A DNA stretch of 64,000 bases, from NCBI RefSeq assembly GCF_014644535.1, contig NZ_BMKW01000018.1, positions 18,371-82,370 of the forward strand, in the 5' to 3' direction. The notes beneath the pieces were generated by a model that was not told where the DNA came from, made no database searches, and worked only from the letters and a program-made list of their open reading frames with translations. Each line of letters begins with the position of its first letter. Position 1 is the first letter of the stretch. Positions 39,276-47,985 of the stretch are shown here, piece after piece. The position numbers and the translations under genes were made by a program. The stretch is from Neoroseomonas lacus. GTDB taxonomy: Bacteria > Pseudomonadota > Alphaproteobacteria > Acetobacterales > Acetobacteraceae.

Positions 39276-40619
39276 TCACCGCCGCCCCCAAACCCCCGGC
39301 CGCACCGCCAGCGCGCAGATCGCGCCATAGGCCGTGATGCCGAGCGCCACCGCCAGGAACTGCCCTGGCAGCCCGTAACCCAGCAGGTCCGACAGCACCC
39401 ACCCGCCACCGACCGCGAGAGCGATACGCGACAGCCCCGCGGCGACCGGGAAGGCCATGCGGCCCGCCCCCATGGCGGCGAAGTAGAACGCCATGCCGAT
39501 GCCGAAGCCAGGCATGGCCCAGGCGATGATGGACAGGGCCTCGGTGGCGATGGCGCGCACCGCCGGGTCGGTGGTGAAGGCGGCGGCGGTGGCGGCGGGA
39601 AAGATCGCGACCGGGATGGCGATGGCGCCGGTCACGACCAGGGCGAGACCGCCGCCGGTCCAGGCGATGCGGCGGGCTTCGGGCCAGTCCCCGGCGCCTA
39701 CCGCACGGCCGACGAGGGCGGTGAGGGCGGAGCCGACGCCGAAGGCGAGCGGGATCATCAGGAATTCCATGCGCGCCGAGATGCCGTAGCCGGCCACCGC
39801 CGCCGCGCCGTGGCCGGCGATGCGGGCGGTGACCAGGATGGTGGCGAGGTTGGCGATGGTCGCCATGACGCAGGCGACCAAGCCGACGGCGAGGATGCGG
39901 TGGAAGAACACCTTGCGCAGGGGCGTGCGCAGGGAGGGGGTGAAGCCGGCGCCGCCGGACATCACCACGACGGCCATGATCAGCGCGGCGCCGGTCATGG
40001 CGAGGGCAAAGGCGAGGCCGGCGCCGGCGAGGCCCATCCCGGCCGGTTCCATCAGCGCCCAGGCAAGGGGCGGATAGACGATCCACGCGCCGATGATGCC
40101 GCGGGCCGCGAGCGCGTGCCGGCCGCCGCCGCGCAGGATGGAGGCGAAGGTGTTGGCCAGCCAGGTCGGCAATGCGCCGGCGCCGAACAGCCAGGCGGAA
40201 TAGGCGGCGGCGGCCTCGGCGGTGTCGTGGCCGCCGATCAGGCCGAGCAGGCTGTGCGGGAAGAGGGCGAGCGGGATGGCGAAGAGCGCCGCGCCGCCGC
40301 AGGCGATGACCAGGGCGTGGGTGGCCAGCGCGGCGGCTTCGTCGCGTTTGTTGGCGCCGAGGGCGCGGGCGATGGCCGAGACCACGCCGCCGCCCATCGC
40401 ACCCGCCGTCATCTGGCCGAGCAGCAGGGCGAAGGGCAGCACCAGCGCCCAGCCGGCCAGGGCCAGCGTGCCCTGGCGCGCGGCGAGCCACGGTTCGACG
40501 AGCAGCGCGGCGACTTGCGTCGCAGCGAGCAGGGTGGTGGGGGCGGCGAGGGCGAAGATGCGGCGCAGCCGGTCCCGCGTGGTGGGTGGCGGGGGCTCGA
40601 AGCCGGCGGCGTCATTCAT
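39276..40619 (-). CDS. MATE family efflux transporter
   Basis: 447 residues, about twelve membrane helices, two MatE halves. Characteristic elements include TTLLAATQVAALLVEPWLAAR, SILRGGGRHALAARG and ARMEFLMIPLAFGVGSALTALVGRAVGAGD, the last being a MATE hallmark. These are Na+- or H+-driven exporters of cationic drugs, dyes or metabolites. The ATG at 40619 overlaps the end of the HxlR regulator gene by 8 nt, so the pair is cotranscribed and probably jointly controlled from the site near 41166. No unusual truncation is seen. Confidence 0.9.
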   Translation of the reverse strand: MNDAAGFEPPPPTTRDRLRRIFALAAPTTLLAATQVAALLVEPWLAARQGTLALAGWALVLPFALLLGQMTAGAMGGGVVSAIARALGANKRDEAAALATHALVIACGGAALFAIPLALFPHSLLGLIGGHDTAEAAAAYSAWLFGAGALPTWLANTFASILRGGGRHALAARGIIGAWIVYPPLAWALMEPAGMGLAGAGLAFALAMTGAALIMAVVVMSGGAGFTPSLRTPLRKVFFHRILAVGLVACVMATIANLATILVTARIAGHGAAAVAGYGISARMEFLMIPLAFGVGSALTALVGRAVGAGDWPEARRIAWTGGGLALVVTGAIAIPVAIFPAATAAAFTTDPAVRAIATEALSIIAWAMPGFGIGMAFYFAAMGAGRMAFPVAAGLSRIALAVGGGWVLSDLLGYGLPGQFLAVALGITAYGAICALAVRPGVWGRR

Positions 40620-41130
40620 GGGGGGTTGTCTCGATGGGGGTGCCGAAGGGGCGCTCGGTGGGGGTGCCGAAGCGGCGGCGGGTGGCGTTGTTGGCGCCCG
40701 GGCCGGGCAGGATGCGGACGTCGTCCGGGCCGATCGGCGTGCCGTCGGCGCGGCGAGGGGTGGGGGCGCGGACCGGCTCGCCGGTGACGATGTCGACCAT
40801 CAGGGTGGGCGGGCCCTCGGGGCCGGAGAAATGCCGCGCACCCCAGTCGCGGATGGCGAGATAGAGGGTGAAGGCATCGCGGCCGCGGTCAGTTAGGCGG
40901 TAGGCGTGGCGGCCGCCTTCGGGGACGCGCTCGAGCAGGCCGTGGCCGGTCAGGTGGCCCAGGCGCGTCGAGAGGATGTTGGGGGCAATGCCGAGATTGG
41001 CGGCGAAGGCGTCGAAGCGGGTGGTGCCGGTGAAGGCCTCCCGCAGGATCAGCATGGTCCAGCGTTCGCCGAGCACGGCCATGGCGCGGGCGACGGGGCA
41101 TCGCATGGCGCCGAAATCGGTGGGTCGCAT
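40612..41130 (-). CDS. HxlR-family winged-helix regulator
   Basis: 172 residues. The HxlR domain is recognised at CPVARAMAVLGERWTMLILREAF (~10-32), NILSTRLGHLTGHGLLERV and YRLTDRGRDAFTLYLAIRDWGARH. The single Cys10 is the conserved HxlR cysteine position. The C-terminal extension (~110-172) is Pro/Thr-rich and of unknown use. The start at 41130 is set by the conserved MRPTDFGAMRCPV; extending upstream adds the intergenic repeats. It is cotranscribed with the MATE exporter, which it likely regulates. Confidence 0.9.
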   Translation of the reverse strand: MRPTDFGAMRCPVARAMAVLGERWTMLILREAFTGTTRFDAFAANLGIAPNILSTRLGHLTGHGLLERVPEGGRHAYRLTDRGRDAFTLYLAIRDWGARHFSGPEGPPTLMVDIVTGEPVRAPTPRRADGTPIGPDDVRILPGPGANNATRRRFGTPTERPFGTPIETTPHE

Positions 41131-41165
41131 GGGGGTGTCCGGTGGTGGTGGCGTATCGGAGGGCA

Positions 41166-41204
41166 AAAACTTGCAGATTGCAACCCTTGCAAGTTGCAAG
41201 TTTT
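41166..41204 (-). promoter_or_regulatory. Inverted-repeat operator upstream of the HxlR-MATE operon
   Basis: A perfect 10-bp inverted repeat, AAAACTTGCA at 41166-41175 and TGCAAGTTTT at 41195-41204, encloses two further TTGCAA-containing sites (41178-41183, 41186-41193). The cluster of TTGCA half-sites 36-74 nt upstream of the HxlR start suits autoregulation by that protein. The AT-rich pattern stands out from the surrounding GC-rich DNA. Confidence 0.55.
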
Positions 41205-41339
41205 AATTTGGGACAATCACGCTGCCGTGCCCGGCTTGTCCACAGGAAATTGCGTGCTCGGTGCATCGCAGAACTTGTATGTCGACCACGGTTCGCCCTA
41301 CCGTATCTTGTGTCTAGGGGATGTAGGGGGACGCTTGCG

Positions 41340-41822
41340 ATGGATTGGACCGCGGAAGCGATCGAGCGCCTGAAGGCGTTGTGGGCCGAGGGGCATTCGA
41401 CGGCCGAGATCGGACGCCGAATGGGCATCTCGAAGAATGCGGTGGTGGGCAAGGCGCACCGGCTGAACTTGCCGGCGCGTCCAAGCCCGATCCGCCGCGA
41501 TGCGGTGCCGCGCCCGGCGCCGGTGCCGCGGGCGCCGCGGCCGATGCCCGTCGCGCGCCAGCTGCCGCCGCCGATGCTGCGGGCGGCGCCGGTTGCGGTG
41601 GCGCCGGTGGTGGCCGCCGTGCCGGCAGCCCCGGTGGTGCGGGCCTTTCCGGCGGCGCGGCCCCGCTTCGGGTCGCGCAGCTGCTGCTGGCCGATCGGCG
41701 AGCCGGGGACCAGTGGCTTCAGCTTTTGCGGCGGCGAGCCGATGGCTGGCAAGCCCTATTGCACCGAGCATGCGGCGCTTGCCTATGTGAAGCCGCGGGA
41801 TCGTCGCGAAGACGCGGCGTAG
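41340..41822 (+). CDS. gcrA: GcrA cell-cycle regulator
   Basis: 160 residues. The N-terminal DNA-binding domain MDWTAEAIERLKALWAEG and the following STAEIGRRMGISKNAVVGKAHRL are diagnostic of GcrA, followed by a Pro/Ala/Val-rich linker (about 50-105) and a C-terminal part with CCWPIGEPG, FCGG and YCTEHAALAY, possibly a zinc-like cysteine cluster. GcrA works with sigma-70 and CcrM methylation at GANTC sites to control S-phase genes in alphaproteobacteria. The start at 41340 is the conserved MDWT. An intrinsic terminator follows. Confidence 0.93.
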   Translation: MDWTAEAIERLKALWAEGHSTAEIGRRMGISKNAVVGKAHRLNLPARPSPIRRDAVPRPAPVPRAPRPMPVARQLPPPMLRAAPVAVAPVVAAVPAAPVVRAFPAARPRFGSRSCCWPIGEPGTSGFSFCGGEPMAGKPYCTEHAALAYVKPRDRREDAA

Positions 41823-42180
41823 TTTTTTCGGCTCTCAGACGGCGGGCGGGCCGCATTCGCGGCCCTGGCCTTCGCGCTGAGTAGGGTGTGCCGGCGGCGA
41901 TTGGTGGTCGCGCCCGGTCGCGCTTTGCGCTCACGGCCCGAGGCATGCGCCTCGGGCCGTCTTTTGTTGGATCCTCAGACGCCGCGTGCCGCGCATTCGC
42001 GCGGCGTGGCTTCGCGCGGGGAGGGTGCGTTGGCGGCGGCCGGTGGGTCGCGCGCGGCCGCGCATTGCCCGAGGCATGCGCCTCGGGTGGGGGATGGGTG
42101 GTGCCGTGCGTCACGCGCGCTGCGGATGCGCGTCACGGTGACTTCCGTCCTCGCTGCATTGCGGCAATGCTGGGCGCAAC
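41823..42180. other. Intergenic region of 358 nt: tandem repeat and terminator
   Basis: Two copies of a ~130-140-bp unit lie head to tail: both begin CTCAGACGCC or CTCAGACGGC (41834 and 41974) and both end at an exact 20-nt palindrome CCCGAGGCATGCGCCTCGGG (41938-41957 and 42068-42087). The intervening sequence is diverged. The first copy works as the gcrA terminator. No gene is supported here. Confidence 0.55.
41933..41967 (+). terminator. Intrinsic terminator downstream of gcrA
   Basis: A 12-bp stem (41933-41944 with 41949-41960, loop ATGC) that begins ACGGCCCGAGGC is followed immediately by CTTTTGTT. Stem, loop and T-run meet the criteria for factor-independent termination. The second copy of its core hairpin at 42068 lacks the T-run. 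Confidence 0.7.
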
Positions 42181-43050
42181 ATGCAATCACGCCTGGCCGG
42201 GGTGGCGCTGCAACTCGCGGCGCTGGCGACCTTCGTCATGATGGATACGCTCACCAAACTCCTGACCGCGGGATTCCCTGTGGCGCAGGTGATGTGGGCG
42301 CGGTTCCTGTTCGGCTTCATCACCGTGGCCATCGCCCTGCGGCTGGCTACCGGTCACTTCCCCTGGCGCAGCCGCGCCCCCGGCTGGCAGACATTGCGCA
42401 GCCTCACCTTGGCCGGCTGCAACCTGCTGTTCACCAATGCGCTCGTATACATCCCACTGGCGGATGCCACGGCGGTCGGCTTTGCCTCGCCGCTGTTCAC
42501 GATCACCCTGGCGGCGATCGTCCTGAAGGAGAGTGTCGGATGGCGGCGATGGGCCGGGGTCGGGATCGGACTGCTGGGCGTCGTCGTGTTACTGCGCCCA
42601 TCCTTCCTGTTCGGCACCGCGCCGGTGCATTGGGCCATGGTGCTGCCGCTCGGCACCGCCGCGCTGTTCGCCGTCTATCAGATCCTGACACGGCGGCTGG
42701 CCGGGCTCGACGACCCGCGCACCACCATTTTCCACACCAGCCTGGCGGCCTCCTTCGTGATGTCGGCGACCACGCCCTTTGCCTGGGCCTGGCCTTCGGT
42801 CGAGGGGTGGGGGGCGTTGGCGTTGCTCGGCATCCTGGGTGGCGCGGGGCACGGGTTGCTGGTGATGGCCTTCGCCCGCGCGCCGGCCAGCCTGCTCGCG
42901 CCTATGTCCTATACCCAGATCATCTGGGCGGTGATCGCCGGCGCCCTGGTTTTCGGGGACGTGCCGGACCTGCTCACCCTGCTTGGCATGGCGATCGTGG
43001 CGGTGGGCGGGATCCTGGTGGCGCTGCCCGACCGGCGGCGCGGCGGCTGA
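42181..43050 (+). CDS. EamA/DMT family transporter
   Basis: 289 residues with about ten hydrophobic spans in two EamA halves (first: LAALATFVMMDTLTKLLTAGFP; second: APMSYTQIIWAVIAGALVFGDVP). The RhaT/EamA-type helix with MWARFLFGF is present. It is not closely similar to the DMT protein at 18189. The ATG at 42181 lacks a clear ribosome binding site, and the sequence just upstream is repeat-like. Probably exports a metabolite; substrate unknown. Confidence 0.82.
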   Translation: MQSRLAGVALQLAALATFVMMDTLTKLLTAGFPVAQVMWARFLFGFITVAIALRLATGHFPWRSRAPGWQTLRSLTLAGCNLLFTNALVYIPLADATAVGFASPLFTITLAAIVLKESVGWRRWAGVGIGLLGVVVLLRPSFLFGTAPVHWAMVLPLGTAALFAVYQILTRRLAGLDDPRTTIFHTSLAASFVMSATTPFAWAWPSVEGWGALALLGILGGAGHGLLVMAFARAPASLLAPMSYTQIIWAVIAGALVFGDVPDLLTLLGMAIVAVGGILVALPDRRRGG

Positions 43051-43276
43051 CCGACGGGGCGGCATCCTGCCCCGCCGAGTCGGCGGGGATGGCGCGGCAG
43101 TCCTGTGTTCGCAGCATGACTGCAGCCCGCATTGGGATGGGTCGAATCAGGCGAAGCTTGCACCGTGGGCCCCGCTGGTTTAGCGAAGCAGCGCATCGCT
43201 TGCATGGTTTCGGCGGACCGCGGGCCCGTCGGGACGGTGCGGCACCGGCGCTCGGAGCGCGGGCGTGAGGGGATCG

Positions 43277-43981
43277 ATGGCGGACATCGGATTGGCCAAA
43301 GGGGCCGGAGAACGCGGCCACGCGCGCGCGGCGCTTGATGCTGCCAGCGTACGGGACGCCTATCGCCGCTGGGCGGGCTTCTACGACACGGTGTTTGGCG
43401 GGGTGTCCGGGTTCGGTCGCCGGCGCGCGGTGGCGGCGGTGAACCGCCTGTCGGGCGCGCGTGTGCTGGAAGTCGGCGTCGGCACCGGGCTTGCCTTGCC
43501 GCTGTACCGGCGGGACCTGCAGGTCGTCGGCATCGATCTGTCGCGCGAGATGCTGCAGAAGGCGCAGGAACGGGTGGCGGCCGAAGGGCTGGCCAATGTC
43601 CGTGGCCTGGTCGAGATGGATGCCGAGCGCATGGCCTTCGGGGACGGCGCCTTTGACATCGCGGTAGCGATGTTCACCGCCTCGGTCGTGCCGGATGCGA
43701 AGAAGCTGTTCGCCGAGATGTCGCGCGTGGTGCGGCCGGGCGGGCATCTGCTGTTCGTCAATCATTTCGCCGCCGAGGGCGGGCCGCGCTGGTGGGTCGA
43801 GCGCGCCATGGCGCCGCTCGCGCGCCGACTCGGCTGGCATCCGGACTTTGCGCTGTGCGAATTGTTCGAACCCTCGACGACGATGGTCGAGAGCATCGAG
43901 CCCTGCCCGCCGGCCGGCATCTTCACGCTGGTGCAGATGCGCAATCCGGCGGCGCTGCCGCAGGCCCTCGCGGCGGAGTGA
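43277..43981 (+). CDS. Class I SAM-dependent methyltransferase (PmtA-like)
   Basis: 234 residues. Motif I VLEVGVGTGLALPLY near residues 64-78 and VVGIDLSREMLQKAQERV follow the PmtA/UbiE pattern; the acidic AFGDGAFDIAVAMFTASVV stretch and MSRVVRPGGHLLFVNHF complete the fold. The VGVGTGL wording and DAYRRWAGFYDTVFG start resemble phosphatidylethanolamine N-methyltransferase of the Rhodobacter type, so phosphatidylcholine synthesis is possible. Start 43277 follows GAGGGGATCG; the in-frame GTG at 43265 is an alternative. Confidence 0.8.
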   Translation: MADIGLAKGAGERGHARAALDAASVRDAYRRWAGFYDTVFGGVSGFGRRRAVAAVNRLSGARVLEVGVGTGLALPLYRRDLQVVGIDLSREMLQKAQERVAAEGLANVRGLVEMDAERMAFGDGAFDIAVAMFTASVVPDAKKLFAEMSRVVRPGGHLLFVNHFAAEGGPRWWVERAMAPLARRLGWHPDFALCELFEPSTTMVESIEPCPPAGIFTLVQMRNPAALPQALAAE

Positions 43982-44326
43982 GGCGGCGCCGTAGGTGGTG
44001 TCCGGCCTCGTCCTGACGGCCGGTGTGACAGCATCGCGTGACCATGCTCCCGCCGCGCGGGCTGAACGCGTGGACGTGCCGCCGATGGCGATGATTCAAG
44101 ACAATGTTCCGCTTGCGCAGGATTGCGTCTCCGGGAGGCGTGATCACTTGTGCGGTGCGGGGTGCCGCGACTATGGTCCGCCCGCGGCGCCGGGTCTCGG
44201 GACCGGTGGCGCACGTGTCGCTGTTGTCCGTCTTTCGGCTGGCGAGAGTGAGGCGTAGGAATTCTTGGGGTTGCGCGGCAACGCGCACGGGCAAAGCTGA
44301 TGCGGCGACGCGCACGGGGAATGGTG
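43982..44326. other. Gene-free spacer of 345 nt upstream of the cox operon
   Basis: No open frame with a good start is convincing. It should contain the cox operon promoter and leader. A GATTC (GANTC-type) site is at 44093-44097. No strong hairpin or repeat was found by eye. Confidence 0.4.
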
Positions 44327-45223
44327 ATGCGGTTGAGCGACTGGAAGCGCCTCGGGGCGGCGATCGGCGGCCTGGTGGCAGCGGCGGCGGCAACGCCGGC
44401 CATGGCCGAGGGCATGGTGGGGGCGCCCCACGCCTGGGGCATGGGCCTGCAGCAGGCGGGCGGCCCGATTAAGGAAGCCATCCACCACTTCAACGACCTG
44501 GTCTTCGCCATCATCGTGGTGATCACCATTTTCGTGGCCGGGCTGCTGGCCTGGTGCATGTGGCGGTTCCGCGCCTCGGTGAACCCGGTGCCGTCCACCA
44601 CCAGCCATCACACGATGCTGGAAGTGGCCTGGACGGTGGTGCCGGTGGTGATCCTGCTGGTCATCGCCATCCCGTCCTTCCGGCTGATCTATTTCGAAGA
44701 CCGCACGCCGGACGCCGACATCACGATCAACGTGCAGGGCCGGCAGTGGTATTGGCACTATGCCTATCCGGACAACGGCAACTTCGCCTTCGACAGCTAC
44801 CCGATTCCGGAAGACCAGCTGCCGCCGGAGCGCCGCCACCTGTACCGCCTCGCGGTCGACAATGAGCTGGTGATCCCGATCGGCGCCAATGTCCGCGTGG
44901 TAACGCAGGGCTATGACGTGATCCATTCCTTCTTCGTGCCGGCGCTGGGCGTGCAGCGCTACTCGATCCCGGGCCGCACGATCGAGACCTGGATGCGCGC
45001 CGATCACGAAGGCGTCTTCTACGGTCAGTGCAACCAGATCTGCGGGACCAACCATTGGTTCATGCCGATCGCGGTCCGCGCCGTCAGCCGCGAGGATTTC
45101 GACAAGTGGGTCGCCGAGGCGCGCACGCGCTTCGCCCGCGCCGACGAGCCTGCCGCGCCGGCGGTGAGCACCGCCACCCCCGCACCCACCGACACTGTGC
45201 AGATCGCGGAGGCGCGCCGCTAA
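44327..45223 (+). CDS. coxB: Cytochrome c oxidase subunit II
   Basis: 298 residues: signal peptide ending at MAEGM, two transmembrane helices (~55-80 and ~100-121), then the cupredoxin CuA domain. CuA ligands are visible: His200, Cys235, Cys239, His243 and Met246. The residue usually Glu between the cysteines is Gln237 (CNQIC). The start at 44327 has GGGGAA at suitable spacing; an upstream ATG at 44321 is too near. C-terminal ~30 residues are Ala/Pro-rich. First gene of the operon, 22 nt before coxA. Confidence 0.93.
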   Translation: MRLSDWKRLGAAIGGLVAAAAATPAMAEGMVGAPHAWGMGLQQAGGPIKEAIHHFNDLVFAIIVVITIFVAGLLAWCMWRFRASVNPVPSTTSHHTMLEVAWTVVPVVILLVIAIPSFRLIYFEDRTPDADITINVQGRQWYWHYAYPDNGNFAFDSYPIPEDQLPPERRHLYRLAVDNELVIPIGANVRVVTQGYDVIHSFFVPALGVQRYSIPGRTIETWMRADHEGVFYGQCNQICGTNHWFMPIAVRAVSREDFDKWVAEARTRFARADEPAAPAVSTATPAPTDTVQIAEARR

Positions 45224-45245
45224 GGCGCGACCCGGAGGAAGAACG

Positions 45246-46841
45246 ATGGCCACCGCAACCGACGCGCATCACGACGACCACCACGGTCACCAGCCGGGCT
45301 TCGTGTCCCGCTGGCTGTTCTCGACGAACCACAAGGACATCGGGACGCTCTACATCATCTTCTCGGTGATCGCGGCGCTCATCGGCGTCGGCATGTCGGT
45401 GCTGATGCGCATCGAGCTGCAGCAGCCGGGGATGCAGATCTTCGCCGACGGCCAGGTGTGGAACACGCTGGTTTCGGCCCATGGCCTGATCATGGTGTTC
45501 TTCGTGGTCATGCCGGCGCTGATCGGCGGCTTCGGCAACTGGTTCGTGCCGATCATGATCGGCGCGCCGGACATGGCCTTCCCGCGCATGAACAACATCA
45601 GCTTCTGGCTGCTGGTGCCGGCCTTCCTGCTGCTGCTGTCCTCCGCCTTCATCGGCGAGGGTGCGGGCGCGGGCTGGACGATCTATCCGCCGCTGTCGTC
45701 GAACCAGTACCATCCGGGTATGGCGATGGACATGGCGCTGTTTGCGCTGCACCTGGCGGGTGCGTCGTCGATCATGGGCGCGGCCAACTTCATCACCACC
45801 ATCCTGAACATGCGCGCGCCGGGCATGACCCTGCACAAGATGCCGCTGTTCGTGTGGTCGATGCTGGTCACCGCCTTCCTGCTGCTGCTGGCCGTGCCAG
45901 TGCTGGCGGGTGCGATCACCATGCTGATTACGGACCGCAACTTCGGCACGGCCTTCTTCAAGCCCGAGGGCGGCGGCGACCCGGTGCTGTTCCAGCATCT
46001 GTTCTGGTTCTTCGGCCATCCCGAAGTCTACATCATGATCCTGCCGGGCTTCGGCATCATCAGCCACATCATCTCGACCTTCAGCCGCAAGCCGGTGTTC
46101 GGCTACCTCGGCATGGCCTACGCCATGGTCGCGATCGGCTTCGTCGGCTTCATCGTGTGGGCGCACCACATGTTCCAGTCGGGCATCGACGTCGATACCC
46201 GCGCCTACTTCATGGCGGCGACGCTGGTGATCGCGGTGCCGACGGGTATCAAGATCTTCTCCTGGATCGCCACCATGTGGGGTGGGTCGATCGAGCTGAA
46301 GACGCCGATGCTGTTCGCGATCGGCTTCATCTTCCTGTTCACCGTGGGTGGCGTGACGGGCGTCGTGCTGGCCAATGCCGGCATCACCCAGGTGCTGCAC
46401 AACACCTACTACGTGGTGGCGCACTTCCACTACGTGCTGTCGCTCGGCGCGGTGTTCAGCATCTATGCCGGCTTCTACTACTGGATCGGCAAGATGAGCG
46501 GCCACCAGTACCCGGAATTCTGGGGCAAGGTGCATTTCTGGGTGACCTTCGCCGGCGTGAACCTGACCTTCTTCCCGATGCATTTCTCGGGCAACCAGGG
46601 CATGCCGCGCCGCTACCCGGACTACCCGGAAGCGCTGTGGGGCTGGAACCTGCTGGCCTCGATCGGGTCCTACATCTCGGCCGCCTCGCTGCTGCTGTTC
46701 CTCTACGTCGTCTTCCTGACTTTCCGCTCGAAGGAGAAGGTGGCCGACAATTATTGGGGGCCTGGTGCGACGACGCTCGAGTGGCAGGTTTCCTCGCCGC
46801 CGCCGTTCCACACATTCGACGAGTTGCCGCGCATCCACTAA
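45246..46841 (+). CDS. coxA: Cytochrome c oxidase subunit I (aa3-type)
   Basis: 531 residues, twelve transmembrane helices. CuB/heme ligands are present: FWFFGHPEVYIMILPGFGIISH (His and the cross-linked Tyr), VWAHHMF, and HNTYYVVAHFHYVLSLG (two heme histidines). The FFVVMPALIGGFGNWFVP segment marks an A-type oxidase. It is the catalytic subunit that reduces O2 to water and pumps protons, using CuA of CoxB. AGGAAGAA lies upstream of the ATG. Follows coxB directly and is followed by ctaB after 24 nt. Confidence 0.96.
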   Translation: MATATDAHHDDHHGHQPGFVSRWLFSTNHKDIGTLYIIFSVIAALIGVGMSVLMRIELQQPGMQIFADGQVWNTLVSAHGLIMVFFVVMPALIGGFGNWFVPIMIGAPDMAFPRMNNISFWLLVPAFLLLLSSAFIGEGAGAGWTIYPPLSSNQYHPGMAMDMALFALHLAGASSIMGAANFITTILNMRAPGMTLHKMPLFVWSMLVTAFLLLLAVPVLAGAITMLITDRNFGTAFFKPEGGGDPVLFQHLFWFFGHPEVYIMILPGFGIISHIISTFSRKPVFGYLGMAYAMVAIGFVGFIVWAHHMFQSGIDVDTRAYFMAATLVIAVPTGIKIFSWIATMWGGSIELKTPMLFAIGFIFLFTVGGVTGVVLANAGITQVLHNTYYVVAHFHYVLSLGAVFSIYAGFYYWIGKMSGHQYPEFWGKVHFWVTFAGVNLTFFPMHFSGNQGMPRRYPDYPEALWGWNLLASIGSYISAASLLLFLYVVFLTFRSKEKVADNYWGPGATTLEWQVSSPPPFHTFDELPRIH

Positions 46842-46865
46842 GGAAAGCTGCGAGACGGAGTGACC

Positions 46866-47825
46866 ATGAGCGACGCCGCCATGGAACCGGGACAGGGGGG
46901 CAGTGCCCCCCTTCCTGCTTCCTACGACATGTCAGAGGTGGGTGACTGGATCGCGCTGTTGAAGCCGCGGGTCATGTCGCTCGTCGTCTTCTCGGGCCTG
47001 GTCGGCATGCTGGTCGCCCCGGGCGTCGGCGCCATGCATCCGGTGCTGGCGGCGACGGCCATCCTGTGCATCGCCGTGGCCGCCGGTGCGGCCGGGGCGA
47101 TCAACATGTGGTATGATCGCGACATCGATGCGGTGATGCGCCGCACGTCGAAGCGGCCGATCCCGGCCGGGCGGATCGCGCCGGCTTCGGCGCTCGCCTT
47201 TGGCATCTGGCTTTCGGTTGCTTCCGTCACAGTCATGTGGATGGCCACCAACATCGCGGCCGCCTTCGTGCTGGCGCTGTCGATCGCCTTCTACGTCTTC
47301 GTCTACACGATGTGGCTGAAGCGGCGGACGCCGCAGAACATCGTCATCGGCGGTGCCGCCGGCGCCTTCCCGCCGCTCATCGGCTGGGCGGCGGTGACCG
47401 GCGATGTGACGCTGGTGCCGATCATCCTGTTCGCCATCATCTTCTTCTGGACGCCGCCGCATTTCTGGTCGCTCGCCCTATGGGCGCATGACGACTACGC
47501 GCGGGCTGGCGTGCCCATGCTGCCGGTCACCGCCGGGGCGCGGGAGACGCGGCGGCAGATCGTGATCTATGCGGTGTTGCTTGCGCCGATCGGCCTGCTG
47601 CCCTGGCTGGTGGGCTTTTCCGGCCCGGCCTATGCCGTGGTGGCCGCGGTGCTTGGCGCGATGTTCGTCCGCCATGCCGTCGCCGTGCTGCGCGATCGGC
47701 AGGATGACACCGGCCGCAGCCTGACGCGAGACGCGCCGGCGCGGGCCTGTTTCCGGTTCTCGCTGTACTATCTGTTCGTCCTGTTCGCGGCGCTCGCGGT
47801 CGACCACCTGGTGTTCGGCGCATGA
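46866..47825 (+). CDS. ctaB: Protoheme IX farnesyltransferase (heme O synthase)
   Basis: 319 residues with about eight to nine membrane spans. The prenyltransferase site NMWYDRDIDAVMRRTSKRP is complete, with DxxxD. It converts protoheme plus farnesyl diphosphate to heme O, the precursor of heme a for CoxA. The ATG at 46866 follows GGAG with 6-nt spacing; an earlier GTG is less likely. Its stop overlaps the start of a 42-codon gene (ATGA). Operon location inside the cox cluster is typical of alphaproteobacteria. Confidence 0.94.
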   Translation: MSDAAMEPGQGGSAPLPASYDMSEVGDWIALLKPRVMSLVVFSGLVGMLVAPGVGAMHPVLAATAILCIAVAAGAAGAINMWYDRDIDAVMRRTSKRPIPAGRIAPASALAFGIWLSVASVTVMWMATNIAAAFVLALSIAFYVFVYTMWLKRRTPQNIVIGGAAGAFPPLIGWAAVTGDVTLVPIILFAIIFFWTPPHFWSLALWAHDDYARAGVPMLPVTAGARETRRQIVIYAVLLAPIGLLPWLVGFSGPAYAVVAAVLGAMFVRHAVAVLRDRQDDTGRSLTRDAPARACFRFSLYYLFVLFAALAVDHLVFGA

Positions 47826-47950
47826 CGCCCGATGAACGCGCGCTGTTCGAGAAGCGCCGGCGTGGGCGCAACATCGCCATCGGGCTGGTGCTCGTGAGTC
47901 TTGCCATCCTGTTCTATTTCATCGGCATGGCGCGGCTGCTGCGCGGCTGA
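47822..47950 (+). CDS. CoxF-like small membrane protein, 42 residues
   Basis: ATG 47822 overlaps the ctaB stop codon; the frame closes at 47950. The protein reads MTPDERALFEKRRRGRNIAI, then a ~20-residue hydrophobic helix (GLVLVSLAILFYFIGMA) and a short basic end. The position between ctaB and ctaG, the charged N-terminus and the single helix match the small CoxF/unnamed assembly protein found in many alphaproteobacterial cox operons. Biochemical function unknown; the start and stop overlap favour a real gene despite its size. Confidence 0.7.
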   Translation: MTPDERALFEKRRRGRNIAIGLVLVSLAILFYFIGMARLLRG

Positions 47951-47985
47951 GGCGCAACCTTGCCAAGCCCCCGACCCAGGCGCAG

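Noticed and set aside
38839..40491. Antisense frame of 550 codons over the MATE gene and its downstream repeats
   Set aside because: Overlaps a clear MATE gene and reads low-complexity Arg/Pro; its part at 39000-39240 is the translated repeat.
41933..42087. CRISPR-like repeat
   Set aside because: Two palindromic copies only, 130 bp apart, no spacer series and no cas genes.
43995..44258. Small forward ORF between the methyltransferase and coxB
   Set aside because: GTG/ATG without ribosome binding site, unrelated to families, different codon use; treated as spacer.
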